The notes under the pieces: model-generated
Database searches by the model: none
Seen by the model: only the letters and a program-made list of their open reading frames with translations
Told to the model about the DNA's origin: nothing
Assembly: GCF_001423105.1 (NCBI RefSeq)
Contig: NZ_LMNV01000002.1
Location: forward strand, 578,543 to 642,542
Direction of reading: 5' to 3'
Length of the DNA stretch: 64,000 nt
Origin: Frondihabitans sp. Leaf304
Lineage (GTDB): Bacteria; Actinomycetota; Actinomycetes; Actinomycetales; Microbacteriaceae
Program-made: the position numbers and the translations under genes
In this document: in pieces, positions 35,494-44,851 of the stretch
How the letters are laid out: each line of letters starts with the position of its first letter
Numbering within the stretch: position 1 is the stretch's first letter

Positions 35494-36465
35494 TCACGCG
35501 GAGACCCTCTCGGCGGGCGGCGCGATCTCGATCAGCAGTTGGCTGATGACGCTGCTGGCGGTGACTCCGTCGAACTCAGCTTCGGGATCGAGCACGATCC
35601 GGTGGGCGAGAACGGGCTCGGCGAGCAGCTTGACGTCGTCGGGCGTCACGTAGTGCCGACCGGTCGACGCCGCGTACGTCTTGGCGACACGCACGAGGGA
35701 CAGAGCGCCGCGGACGCTCACACCGAGGCGCACTTCGGGAGCCGTTCGAGTGCCCTCGACTATCCGGGCGACGTAGTCGGCGACGACCGGATCGACGTGC
35801 ACCGTTCGCGCGAGGCGAGACATCTCGCCGATGACTCCCGCCTCGACGATTGGCGACAGGCTGCCCTCGTGCACGCGAACCGCGGAGTCTTCGAGGATCC
35901 GCAGGGTGGCCGCATGGTCGGGATACCCGATGGAGGTCTTCATCAGGAACCGATCGAGCTGCGCCTCGGGCAGGCGGTAGGTGCCCGCCTGTTCGATGGG
36001 GTTCTGGGTGGCGATCACCATGAACGGCGACCCCACCTCGTGCGTCACCCCGTCGACCGTGACGCGCGACTCCTCCATGACTTCGAGAAGCGCGGACTGG
36101 GTCTTCGGGCTCGCCCTGTTGATCTCATCGGCGAGCACGATGTTCGCGAAAATCGGTCCGCGGTGGAACTCGAACTCGCTCGTCTTCTGGTCGTAGATGC
36201 TGACGCCGGTGATGTCGCCGGGCAGGAGGTCGGGGGTGAACTGGATCCTGGAGCTCTCGCTCTGCACGGTCTGCGCGACGGCTCGGGCGAGTGACGTCTT
36301 GCCCGTGCCGGGGAAGTCTTCGAGCAGAAGATGGCCTTCGCTCAGAAGGGCCGTGAACGACAGCTTGATCACGAACGACTTGCCGAGCAGCACCTTGTCG
36401 ACGTTGCCGACGAGGCGCGCGAAGATATCGGCGAACCAGGTGGCCTGCTCAGGCGTCATGCTCAT
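35494..36465 (-). CDS. MoxR-family AAA+ ATPase (second copy)
   Basis: A 323-residue MoxR ATPase: Walker A EDFPGTGKTSLA (about 49-60), Walker B IVLADEINRA, and the [16 protein letters not shown] block. It keeps the canonical GKT and lacks the Ala-rich N-terminus of the first copy at 21253-22344. It should act on the adjacent DUF58 and membrane proteins. ATG at 36465 is used; an ATG two codons on is an alternative. It follows the giant-protein stop after 46 bases. Confidence 0.92.
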   Translation of the reverse strand: MSMTPEQATWFADIFARLVGNVDKVLLGKSFVIKLSFTALLSEGHLLLEDFPGTGKTSLARAVAQTVQSESSRIQFTPDLLPGDITGVSIYDQKTSEFEFHRGPIFANIVLADEINRASPKTQSALLEVMEESRVTVDGVTHEVGSPFMVIATQNPIEQAGTYRLPEAQLDRFLMKTSIGYPDHAATLRILEDSAVRVHEGSLSPIVEAGVIGEMSRLARTVHVDPVVADYVARIVEGTRTAPEVRLGVSVRGALSLVRVAKTYAASTGRHYVTPDDVKLLAEPVLAHRIVLDPEAEFDGVTASSVISQLLIEIAPPAERVSA

Positions 36466-36511
36466 GCTCGGGGGGTTCCTTTGGTGTGGGTGACGATCGC
36501 GGCGCTGGGGC

Positions 36512-39500
36512 TTACGGTGTGGCCGGGTCGGAGAACGTGTGCTCGTAAGTCTGCCCGTTAGCGGTCACTCTGATATCGAGGCTCGGCGCAAGGAGACCCC
36601 CTCCGTCGACCGTGCAGGAGTTCGCGCCGCTCACCGCATCCTGCCAGTCGCCGCCGACACAGCGGAATTCGAGCTTGCTGTAGCCGGGGTTCGCAGCCGG
36701 GTCGTAGTTGAACGCGTAGCTGCCGGTGAGAGTGAGGTCTGTCGGCCCCGTGTAGGTCGCTCCGACATCGGTGCTGACGGGTGTGGCCGAATTGCTCGTT
36801 CCGGCGGGCCCGCACACTGTCGCAGCGGCATCGCGGCAGCCGCGAACGGTATAGGTCTGAGGCGACCCGTACACACTTCGATCTTGAGAGCTGGTCAGCT
36901 GGTCTCCGCGCTGCACGGTCGTCCAGACGCCCGAGCTCCGCACCTGGTAAAGCACGGCCGTTCCGCTGGCGACAGACAGATCGCCGACTGTGACATCGGA
37001 GAAGACCGAAGTCGTGCTGGGCGCTACGGCGATTGACGCCGAGGCTTGCCCCGGAGCCGCCAGGCTCTGCACGCCGTCCGACTTCGCCGCCGAGCAGAAG
37101 TAGCCGTTGTCGGCGTAGACGAAGTACGTGTACGACTTGCCGTCCGACGCGTTGGAGTCGACGTACGACGTCGCCTGCAGCGAATTCGAGATCGCGCCGG
37201 GCTTGCTGGTGGCACTGCACGCGGGGGTCGAGGATCCGGCGGCATCGCGCCCCACCACGTAGTTCACGGCGCTGCCCCCGTTGCTCCCCGCGGCCGTCCA
37301 GCTCACCGTGATCGCGCCGTTTCGGTCGCTCGACGCGGTGATGCCGGTGACCGGCGCGGGCGTGCCCACGGGTGAGCCCGTGACCGCGCCGCTGCGAGCC
37401 CAGTCGTCGGAGCTATCGACCTCCGCGGCGTTCTTGGCGTACACCTGCACCGAATACTGCGCACCCGGGGTGAGCCCGCCGATCGTGGTCGAGGTCGATG
37501 AAGCGGGTACGGTCTGCGATCCGGGGGCACCGTCGCCGGCGATCTCGACCACGTAGCTGGCGACAGACGTGCCTCGGGCCGGTTTCGGCACGGCATTCCA
37601 CGCGATCACGAGCGCACCCGGAGTGGTCGACGACGGGGTGACTGTCACCCCGGTCGGGGCCGAGGGGACGAAGTCGGCGCTGTACGCCGAGCTCAGGGCA
37701 CTCGGTTGCGACGCTCCGACGGCGTTGATCGCCTGGACGGAGAACTGGTAGCGCACGCCGGGCTCGAGGTCGGTGAGCGTGCACAGGGTGGAGGTCCCGC
37801 AGTCTTTGACGTAGGTCGCCGAGCCCGAGGTGCCCGTGAGCCGGTACGACGTGATCGCGGAGTTGTTGGCCACCGACGCCTGGTAGGTGAGCGTCAGTTC
37901 GCCGCCCACGAAGGTACCCGAGCGCGTGGGTGCCGCCGGTGCGTCCGGGATGTCCTGCACAGAGATCGTGACATTGCCCCAGACGTACCGGGACGGATCG
38001 CCTGTGACGTCAGCGATCTGGTACTGCAGGTTCGAGTTCGTCGGCCTCGCTGACGCGGACACCGTGACGGTCAGGCGGCTCTTGTCGGCGGAAGGCTTCA
38101 CCGACACCCCCTTCGGCAGGGAGCTGCCGCCGAGGCCGCGGATCGCGATCACGCGCAGCGCCTGACCCGGGAACGGGTTCGCGGCCCGATCGTTGGCGAG
38201 GACGTCGACGACCGTTGTCGAACCGCGCTTGACGATCGCGGTGTCGGCGGCGGCGATCGCCAACGGCCTCGTCGAACGGACGACCGTCATCGAGACGGAT
38301 CCGGCCTGCGCAGCCGACGTGCGGTCTCGAACGGTGACGCCGATCCGGCCCGTGTCGCCCGTTTCGGCACTCGAGGTCGCCGAGACGGTGAGGTTCGAGC
38401 CGGTCAGCTCCACCCGGAAGCCGGGCACGCTCGACGTGGTGAGGGCGTAGCGGAGCTGCCCGAGGTCGTTCGGGTAGTTGTAGGTGGTGAGACGTCGGAG
38501 GTCGAGAGTGCGAGACTCCCCCGGCTCGAGATCGATCGATGAGGCCTGGAAGACCGGCGGCTGATTCTGCCTGGCAGTGACCGTGATGGGCAGCACGAGC
38601 GTCGCGACGTGACCGTTCGGGTCGTCAGCCGAGGTGCCGTCGGTGACCTGGAACGAGATCGACGCCTGGCCGAAGAAGCCAGCGGCCGAGGTGAATCGAA
38701 GCCGACTCGGGCCGACCACGAGCTTCGCTCCGTCGGAGTGCGTCGCCCGAACGGTGCTGCTGTCGGTCACCCGGACCCCGTTGGATCCCGTTGCCACGAC
38801 GTGGTCGTTGAGGTCGATGTCGAGGGTGGCGCCGCTGACCACGGAGAGCCCGGGCGCCGTCTCGTCGATCTGTGGGAGCGTCTCGTCGGAGCCCGGCACG
38901 CGGATGAACGCGTAGGTGGTGATGCGCGAGTCGTCGGGATGAGAGACGGCGAAGGGGATGATCTGGCTTTGGGCGGTGACGGTGACCCGGATCCTTTTGT
39001 TGGAAAGAACCCTCGCCGTGTCTCCGTACCCGTCGACGAGGCGCAGGCCGAGGCTCGAGACGCTGCCGTCGGCGAAGAACACGTTCGCGAGCACGTCGAC
39101 GTCGACTGTCGTACGACCCAGCACATCTTTGAGAGTAAGCACGCTGTCGGCCGCTTCGGGGTAGTTGAGCTCGGCCCGGGGGTCGACCTTGACCGTGATG
39201 AAGTTCGAGCTGCTACCCCCGCTGGCATTCGCCACCGTGTAGACGAGCCCATAGGTGTTCGTCTTGGCGGGCGGCGTGACCCGCACCACGCCGTCGGCGA
39301 GGATCGTCGCCTTCACGGACGTGTCGTTCGGGCGAACCGCCGTGACCCGCAGCGCCTGCCCATCGGGGTCGGAGTCGTTGGCCAAGACCCGCACCAGAAT
39401 GCTTCCGCCCGGCCGCATGGTGACTGCGTCGGCCACTGCGATCGGGTCTTTCGATCCCTGGGCGCGCGGGGCGATGCCGATGCGCACTGTGCCGGTCGCC

Positions 39501-42361
39501 CGAGCACCGAGCCCGTCAACGACCGTGTACGTGAAGGTGTCGGTGCCAGCCGAGTAGCTCCCCGCCTGGTATTCGATGTCGCCGGCTCCGACGCTCGACA
39601 CGCTGCCCTTCTGCGGGTTCGAGTCGACGCCGAGCAGCTGAACGGAGTCGCCGTCGGGGTCGATGTTGTCGAGGGGCACCTGCACCCGCACGGTCTGCCC
39701 CGCCACGACCCGTGCCGTCACGGTCTGCGGAACCGGCGCCTGGTTGGTGGAGCGGTCGGATTCGCGAACCGAGATGCTGACCTGAGCCGTCGCCCTCTGA
39801 CCGTCGGGTCCGTCGACGGCATACTCGGCCGTGAAGTTTCCTGGTGTGGTGGGCGCGAGGTACCGCAGTTGCTCCCCCGACACGAACAGCAGCCCTCCCC
39901 CCGACGAGACGTTCGAGACGAGTTTCGGCTCGAGCACGATGTCTTCGCCGTCGGGCTGCTCGTCGTTGGCGAGGACGTCGATGTCGACCGCTTGGCCGGC
40001 GCGGGCGGTGACCTGGTCGTTGGTCGCGATCGGCGGCTGGAGTTGCGACGGCTTCGGGATCTCGACCACGGTGACGGTGCCCGTCGACGACGCGAGCCCG
40101 TTCGAGACCGTGTAGGTGAACGAGACGGGGGCCTCGATGGGCTGCGCCAGCGTGATCCGGAGGTAGCGCTGCTCGAGGGTCTGCACCTGGACTCCCGACG
40201 CGGTCGCCGGAGCATCGACGGCCGTGACCATGAGCACGTTGCCCGCCGGGTCGATGTCGGTCGCCGTGATGTCGACCGACTGCGAGCTGAGCGTCTGCAC
40301 GAAGACGGTCTTCGGTGTCGTGATCGGAGCCGTGTTCGGGTCGGGAGGGCTGCGGACGTCGACCCGGATCGTGCCGGTGGCGGTCTTCTGACCGTCTGTC
40401 ACTGTGTACTCGAGCTGGTGCGAGCCCACGTTGCCCGAGACGAAGGTGAACGTGCCCGTCGAGTAGCTCGGCGTGATGGTCACGCCCGATTTCGCGGGGA
40501 CGCTGTTCAGCTTGATCGCGCCGGAACCGCCGGAGGCGTAGCGGAGCGGATTGATGGTGGTCGTGCGGTTCTCGTCGGCCTGGACGGAGAACGACTCGGC
40601 GCGGAGGGGCGTGGCGCCAGGGGCGTCGACGGTGATCTGCAGGGTTCCACGGCCGGTCGAGCGGCCATCCGAGAGCGAGAGCACGATCTCTTGGGTCGAC
40701 GGCCCGTCGCCGGCATCCTGGTAGACGACCTCGCCGGTCGGCTTGAACGTGACCGTGCCCCCGTCGCCACCCGACGCGCCGGTCAAGTAGAACGGATCGC
40801 CATCCGGGTCGACGAACGATCCCAGAGTGTCGACCGTCACCCGCCCCGACGACGAGACGACGTCGCGGAGAGCCCGCACCTGCTTGGGAGCGCCGTTGAG
40901 GGCATCGCCGTGGATTCCGACCGTCACCCGCGCCGTCGAGGTGCCACCGCGGCCGTCCGAGATCGTGTAGTCGAACGTCACCGATCCGGTCGCCCCCGCG
41001 GGGAGCGTCAGCATGATCTGCTGCCGGTTCGACACGACCTGCACTGTCGCGCCTGCCGACGTGGGATCGGTCACCGAGTCGATCGAGATCGGATCGCCGT
41101 TGGGGTCGTAGTCGTTGAGAAGCACCGGAAGCAGGGTGGCTCGCCCAGCCCGGGCACCGAGGTTGTCGGCAGTCGCCACGGGAGGCTTCTGCTGCACCTC
41201 GAGCTTCTCTTTGTCGTCGGTGACGGGTGTCTCGTCGTTCTGCTGGTCGCGCTGATCGTCGATCAGGTCGCCCCAGTTGTCGATGAGCTGACCGTCCCGC
41301 TGAATCGCCCACGCCCGTCCCCCGGCCGTGTCGTTGAGCACGACCCGAGAACCCGTGACGGCGAAGGCCAGCGCCGCCGACGACGGCACCGAGGCCAGCT
41401 CGGTCACGCCAGTAGCGGCCGCCCCTGCACCCGGGCAGTCGGTCCACGACGCGCCGTCGGTCCATGCGGCGTAGGAACAGCCGCCGACGACGACCGGTCG
41501 AGCCGGTGTTCCCGATCGATCGGCGACCCGATTCGTCACCGTGCCACCGAACGACACCGAGACGAGGCCCGAAGAGCCCGCGACCAAGATCGAGGATCCG
41601 GCATCCGCCGATCGCTGCAGCGTCGCCCGGCCTGTTATCTCGCCGGAGAGCTCCACTGGGCGACCGTCAACCACGAGCGTCTTGGTGGTCCGGTCGAGAA
41701 CCGCCCAGTGGGATCCGACGGTCGCGACCTGGAAAGCATCGCGCTTGGGCAGACTCAGGCGCGCACGGTCGGTGACCCCGAACCGGGTGACCGACGAGAC
41801 GATGGAGAGCTCGCCGGTATCGGCCGAGTAGGCGGAGAGACGGCCGGCGGGGCTCATGCCCGTCGTCACGGTCGACCCGAGGCTGAGCTCGGCCTGGGTC
41901 TGCGCGTCGAATGAGGCCAGAGTGTCGACCGGTGTCGTCCAGAACTGTCCGGTCTTCTGCGAGAGAACGACTGCCGTGTCGCCCGCCATCAGCACGTCGG
42001 GAGAGTCGGGAGGAAGGGGCACGGTCTGACCGAGTTCGGCCGTGGCCGTGTCGACCACGCCGACCGTGGCGTCGCTCCGGTTCACCAGCAAGACATTCTG
42101 GGGATCTTGCACCACGGAGATGTCGGAGCTACTCGAACGGACGGCCGAGTTCAGCTCGAGCACACCGGGATTGGCCCGCCCGACGGCCGAGAGCGACTGG
42201 TTCGTCACCCAGACGGTTCCGTCGTCGAGGTTGAGCTTTTGGGCTTGGTAGCCGGGGCTCGTCAGGCCGATGGTGGCTGCCACGGCCGCCAGAAGCACCA
42301 CGCCCAGACCGGTCGCGGTAAACGATCGGTGAGTCGACAGATAGGAGAGGAGCCGCCTCAC
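36512..42361 (-). CDS. giant surface protein: propeller-like head, cadherin/Ig-like repeats, fibronectin III domains
   Basis: A 1949-residue exported protein. A signal/anchor helix (about 15-34) is followed by a repetitive beta region (about 40-390) with VVDTATAELGQTVPL-type units that look like a propeller. Residues about 394-1470 hold about 11 repeats of roughly 98 residues with Ca-binding-like turns (LLNDYDPNGDP, VDPDGDPFYL, LANDSDPDGQA), the cadherin-like/Ig-like fold. Three fibronectin III domains follow (about 1472-1775: LTYQASVANN, LVIAWNAV, ITVSWTAAG), then 170 residues with four Cys. There is no LPxTG or C-terminal anchor. GTG 42361 overlaps the kinase stop (GTGA) and has GGAGGAG five bases upstream. 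Adhesion or a surface receptor is inferred. Confidence 0.88.
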   Translation of the reverse strand: MRRLLSYLSTHRSFTATGLGVVLLAAVAATIGLTSPGYQAQKLNLDDGTVWVTNQSLSAVGRANPGVLELNSAVRSSSSDISVVQDPQNVLLVNRSDATVGVVDTATAELGQTVPLPPDSPDVLMAGDTAVVLSQKTGQFWTTPVDTLASFDAQTQAELSLGSTVTTGMSPAGRLSAYSADTGELSIVSSVTRFGVTDRARLSLPKRDAFQVATVGSHWAVLDRTTKTLVVDGRPVELSGEITGRATLQRSADAGSSILVAGSSGLVSVSFGGTVTNRVADRSGTPARPVVVGGCSYAAWTDGASWTDCPGAGAAATGVTELASVPSSAALAFAVTGSRVVLNDTAGGRAWAIQRDGQLIDNWGDLIDDQRDQQNDETPVTDDKEKLEVQQKPPVATADNLGARAGRATLLPVLLNDYDPNGDPISIDSVTDPTSAGATVQVVSNRQQIMLTLPAGATGSVTFDYTISDGRGGTSTARVTVGIHGDALNGAPKQVRALRDVVSSSGRVTVDTLGSFVDPDGDPFYLTGASGGDGGTVTFKPTGEVVYQDAGDGPSTQEIVLSLSDGRSTGRGTLQITVDAPGATPLRAESFSVQADENRTTTINPLRYASGGSGAIKLNSVPAKSGVTITPSYSTGTFTFVSGNVGSHQLEYTVTDGQKTATGTIRVDVRSPPDPNTAPITTPKTVFVQTLSSQSVDITATDIDPAGNVLMVTAVDAPATASGVQVQTLEQRYLRITLAQPIEAPVSFTYTVSNGLASSTGTVTVVEIPKPSQLQPPIATNDQVTARAGQAVDIDVLANDEQPDGEDIVLEPKLVSNVSSGGGLLFVSGEQLRYLAPTTPGNFTAEYAVDGPDGQRATAQVSISVRESDRSTNQAPVPQTVTARVVAGQTVRVQVPLDNIDPDGDSVQLLGVDSNPQKGSVSSVGAGDIEYQAGSYSAGTDTFTYTVVDGLGARATGTVRIGIAPRAQGSKDPIAVADAVTMRPGGSILVRVLANDSDPDGQALRVTAVRPNDTSVKATILADGVVRVTPPAKTNTYGLVYTVANASGGSSSNFITVKVDPRAELNYPEAADSVLTLKDVLGRTTVDVDVLANVFFADGSVSSLGLRLVDGYGDTARVLSNKRIRVTVTAQSQIIPFAVSHPDDSRITTYAFIRVPGSDETLPQIDETAPGLSVVSGATLDIDLNDHVVATGSNGVRVTDSSTVRATHSDGAKLVVGPSRLRFTSAAGFFGQASISFQVTDGTSADDPNGHVATLVLPITVTARQNQPPVFQASSIDLEPGESRTLDLRRLTTYNYPNDLGQLRYALTTSSVPGFRVELTGSNLTVSATSSAETGDTGRIGVTVRDRTSAAQAGSVSMTVVRSTRPLAIAAADTAIVKRGSTTVVDVLANDRAANPFPGQALRVIAIRGLGGSSLPKGVSVKPSADKSRLTVTVSASARPTNSNLQYQIADVTGDPSRYVWGNVTISVQDIPDAPAAPTRSGTFVGGELTLTYQASVANNSAITSYRLTGTSGSATYVKDCGTSTLCTLTDLEPGVRYQFSVQAINAVGASQPSALSSAYSADFVPSAPTGVTVTPSSTTPGALVIAWNAVPKPARGTSVASYVVEIAGDGAPGSQTVPASSTSTTIGGLTPGAQYSVQVYAKNAAEVDSSDDWARSGAVTGSPVGTPAPVTGITASSDRNGAITVSWTAAGSNGGSAVNYVVGRDAAGSSTPACSATSKPGAISNSLQATSYVDSNASDGKSYTYFVYADNGYFCSAAKSDGVQSLAAPGQASASIAVAPSTTSVFSDVTVGDLSVASGTAVLYQVRSSGVWTTVQRGDQLTSSQDRSVYGSPQTYTVRGCRDAAATVCGPAGTSNSATPVSTDVGATYTGPTDLTLTGSYAFNYDPAANPGYSKLEFRCVGGDWQDAVSGANSCTVDGGGLLAPSLDIRVTANGQTYEHTFSDPATP

Positions 42362-43791
42362 CCGGTCTCCTCCGGCGAAGCGCACTTCTCGGCGCTGACC
42401 TGCCCGGGTTTGCCCTCGCGGGTGACGGTGACCGTGATGCAGACCTGTTGACCGGAGTCGACGGGCGCGAGGAACGTCGAGGAGGTTTGGGTGCTCGAGT
42501 CGGTGCCCTGCGTGACGAGGTACGAGTCGCCGCTCCGGATGCCCGGATCCGCCCAGCTGAATTCGATCGACGATCCCTTGGTCGTCGCCTGGATGTCGCT
42601 GACCCGTGGAATGTCGGTTGACGTCGATCGCACGAGGAAGAGCGTGGCGACGCCCCCGAGGGCGATGAGCACGGCCGCCGCCGCGATGACGCCCCACCAC
42701 ACGTACTGGCGACGCCGTACCGGCCCGGCCGGGCGCGTGCCCGTCGACCGGGGAATGGCATTCGAGTTGCGCACCCCGGTGTCGAGCGTGCGCGAAACGG
42801 GTGTTGACGAGGCAGCGGGTCGACGACGTCGCCGTCGATTCGACGAGCCCGAGGTCGGCGTCTCGGAGCCGCGCACCCGGGTGCGGTCTTCGAGATCGGC
42901 GACGGTGGCCAGTGCCCAATCGTCGACCGCCACCTCGATCGCGGTCTGGGCGACTCCGATCTCGGATTCGACCTGCTGGAACTCCCGGATCAGCTCCAGA
43001 ATCGAACCCTGGCGGTTTTCGGGTCGGTGCGAGAGCGCTCGCGCGAGTGTCGCCTCCAGCCCGGACGGCACGTCCGTTCGGCCGATCGCCTGGAATCGAC
43101 CCTTCTCGATTCGAGCCATGAGGTCGCTCGAGGTGTTCGATCCCCCCATCACCTCGAACGGGCTGCGACCGGCGAGAAGCGAGTACACCGTGGCACCGAG
43201 CGACCAGACCTCCGAAGCGATCGTGCCCGAGCTGTCGTCACGCAAGACCTCCGGGGCCGACCACGGGATCGACAGCCCCACGACCTCGCTCGGTTCGCTC
43301 TCGCCGAGCGAGGCGGCGATGCCGAAGTCGGAGAGCACGGGATGGCCGTAGGCGGTCATCAGGATGTTCGACGGCTTCACGTCGCGATGCAGAACACCCT
43401 GCCGATGGGCCGTCTCGAGGGCGCTGCCGATTTTGACGGCAATGCGGAGGACGTCGGCGACGGGGATGCGCTCGCGCCGATAGCGCTCGCTCAACGACGA
43501 CGAGCAGAGCTCCATCACGAGATACGGACGCCCATCGGCCGACACACTCGCCTGGTAGACGGTGAGGATGGAGGGGTGAGCGCTCAGCTGCGCCATCAGA
43601 TTGGCCTCGGCCTGGAACATCTGACGAACCTGGTCGTTGACGACCTCGCTCAGCATGACCTTGACAGCGACCTGACGCCTCGGCATGTTCTGCTCATACA
43701 GGAACACATCGGCGAAACCACCCGAGCCGAGCACGTGCATGTGCGAGAAACCCGGGAGAACCGGGGGTTGAGAAGGGAGGCGTCGTGCCAT
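42358..43791 (-). CDS. transmembrane Ser/Thr protein kinase with extracellular fibronectin-like domain
   Basis: A 477-residue kinase. Gly-rich loop LGSGGFADV (21-29), Lys44 in VAVKVML, catalytic LHRDVKPSNIL (Asp137), SDFGIA (155-157) and SAPEVL are present, so it should be active. The activation segment lacks the paired Thr of PknB. One span lies at about 363-387. The outer 90 residues form a fibronectin III-like fold (SSIEFSWADPG, then CITVTVTREGKPG and a second Cys), not PASTA repeats. It shares a GTGA overlap with the giant protein gene. A TACAAT -10 candidate lies about 115 bp upstream. Confidence 0.93.
   Translation of the reverse strand: MARRLPSQPPVLPGFSHMHVLGSGGFADVFLYEQNMPRRQVAVKVMLSEVVNDQVRQMFQAEANLMAQLSAHPSILTVYQASVSADGRPYLVMELCSSSLSERYRRERIPVADVLRIAVKIGSALETAHRQGVLHRDVKPSNILMTAYGHPVLSDFGIAASLGESEPSEVVGLSIPWSAPEVLRDDSSGTIASEVWSLGATVYSLLAGRSPFEVMGGSNTSSDLMARIEKGRFQAIGRTDVPSGLEATLARALSHRPENRQGSILELIREFQQVESEIGVAQTAIEVAVDDWALATVADLEDRTRVRGSETPTSGSSNRRRRRRPAASSTPVSRTLDTGVRNSNAIPRSTGTRPAGPVRRRQYVWWGVIAAAAVLIALGGVATLFLVRSTSTDIPRVSDIQATTKGSSIEFSWADPGIRSGDSYLVTQGTDSSTQTSSTFLAPVDSGQQVCITVTVTREGKPGQVSAEKCASPEETG
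42367..42373 (-). promoter_or_regulatory. ribosome-binding site fixing the giant-protein start
   Basis: GGAGGAG on the minus strand, five bases before GTG 42361 inside the last codons of the kinase gene. It rules out longer open frames and shows independent, strong re-initiation at the overlap. Confidence 0.75.
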
Positions 43792-44020
43792 GTCGCCCCC
43801 TCCTCGAGTGCGTGCGGATCAGCATTCGCAGGGCGTTGGGTGCGCCCTGTTTTCTCCGCCCGGGGCTGATGCTCTGCAAGCCCCGACGAATTGCCGATGT
43901 CCGTCATTGTAAGCGGAGCCGCCGACACCCCTCTCGTCTCGGGGGTGCATCTGGGGACAACCGGGGACACCCCATTTCGGGGGGTGCCGGGCACTGAGAG
44001 CCGACGTGGCCCGCCGCGAA
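43792..44020 (-). other. 229-bp leader of the kinase operon
   Basis: This non-coding gap separates the FHA-PP2C pair from the kinase-led run. It includes a -10-like element and a repeated ggggtgtcccc-type stretch. No hairpin with a T run is seen. The gap is the largest in the cluster, so a promoter here is likely. Confidence 0.45.
43906..43911 (-). promoter_or_regulatory. candidate -10 hexamer upstream of the kinase
   Basis: The minus strand reads TACAAT in an otherwise GC-rich stretch, about 115 bp before the kinase start. The -35 at 17 bp spacing (AGAGGG) is poor, so the call is tentative. Confidence 0.35.
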
Positions 44021-44851
44021 TCAGTTGCGGGGCAGCTGTCCCGTGGGAACGGTCGCCTCGATGTCACCCGGGTGCTCGGCACCGCGCACGTCGACGACCA
44101 CGGCCGTCACGTTGTCGCGCCCGCCCGCCTCGACGGCCGCCGAGACGAGAGCCTGAGCAGCCGCGTTCGACTCGGGGTTCGCATCGAGCAGCGTGGCGAT
44201 CGCTCGCGGGTTCAACTCTTTGGTGAGACCGTCAGAGCAGACCAGGATCCGAAGCCCCGGCCGGGCAGGGACTCTCCAGTAGTCGGGGCTCGGCTCCGCC
44301 CCGAAGCCGATCGCCTTGGTGATCACATTGCTGTCGGGGTGATTCTCGGCGTCATCGGGGTGCAGCATGCCCGCCTGGACCATCTCCTGCACTACAGAGT
44401 GATCGACGGTGACCTGGCGGAGCACACCGGAATCGAGCATGTAGACGCGCGAGTCGCCGACGTTGAAGATGGTGAAGAACGCCCCCTCGCCCTCCCGCGT
44501 GAGAATCGCTCCCGTGACCGTGGTGCCCACACCCAGCTCGGTGCCGATGGCGGCGATCTCGATGTCGTCGGTCGCTGTGCGAAGGGCTTCTTCAAGGGCC
44601 TCGGTGTCGAAGAAATCACCGTCGGCGGCCTGGTCGAGACGGGTGACGACCGCGTCACTCGCAACGTCGCCGGCGCTGTGCCCGCCCATCCCGTCGGCGA
44701 CCACGAAGAGCGGTGCCCGGGCGATGAAGCTGTCTTCGTTGTGGGCGCGACGCTTACCGACGTCGGTAGCGCCCGCCCAGTCGAGCACGACGGTCGACCC
44801 CTCGTCGAAGCGAATGCTGTGGGCGGTCGTCGGGCGGCCGATCTCTGTCAC
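44021..44851 (-). CDS. PP2C-family Ser/Thr protein phosphatase
   Basis: A 276-residue PP2C phosphatase: GKRRAHNEDSF, VVADGMGGHSAGDVAS (metal-binding Asp and Gly), ILVCSDGLT and GRDNVTAVVVDV. No membrane span, so it is soluble, unlike PstP of mycobacteria, which has one. It should reverse the phosphorylation by the kinase 230 bp downstream. ATG 44851 overlaps the FHA gene stop by four bases. Confidence 0.92.
   Translation of the reverse strand: MTEIGRPTTAHSIRFDEGSTVVLDWAGATDVGKRRAHNEDSFIARAPLFVVADGMGGHSAGDVASDAVVTRLDQAADGDFFDTEALEEALRTATDDIEIAAIGTELGVGTTVTGAILTREGEGAFFTIFNVGDSRVYMLDSGVLRQVTVDHSVVQEMVQAGMLHPDDAENHPDSNVITKAIGFGAEPSPDYWRVPARPGLRILVCSDGLTKELNPRAIATLLDANPESNAAAQALVSAAVEAGGRDNVTAVVVDVRGAEHPGDIEATVPTGQLPRN

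Noticed and set aside
38609..41914. A 1101-codon open frame on the plus strand, antisense to the giant protein gene
   Set aside because: The minus-strand frame has clear repeat and Fn3 domains, a signal helix and a good ribosome-binding site. The plus frame is Arg/Asp/Gly-rich without any motif and is the usual GC-rich shadow.
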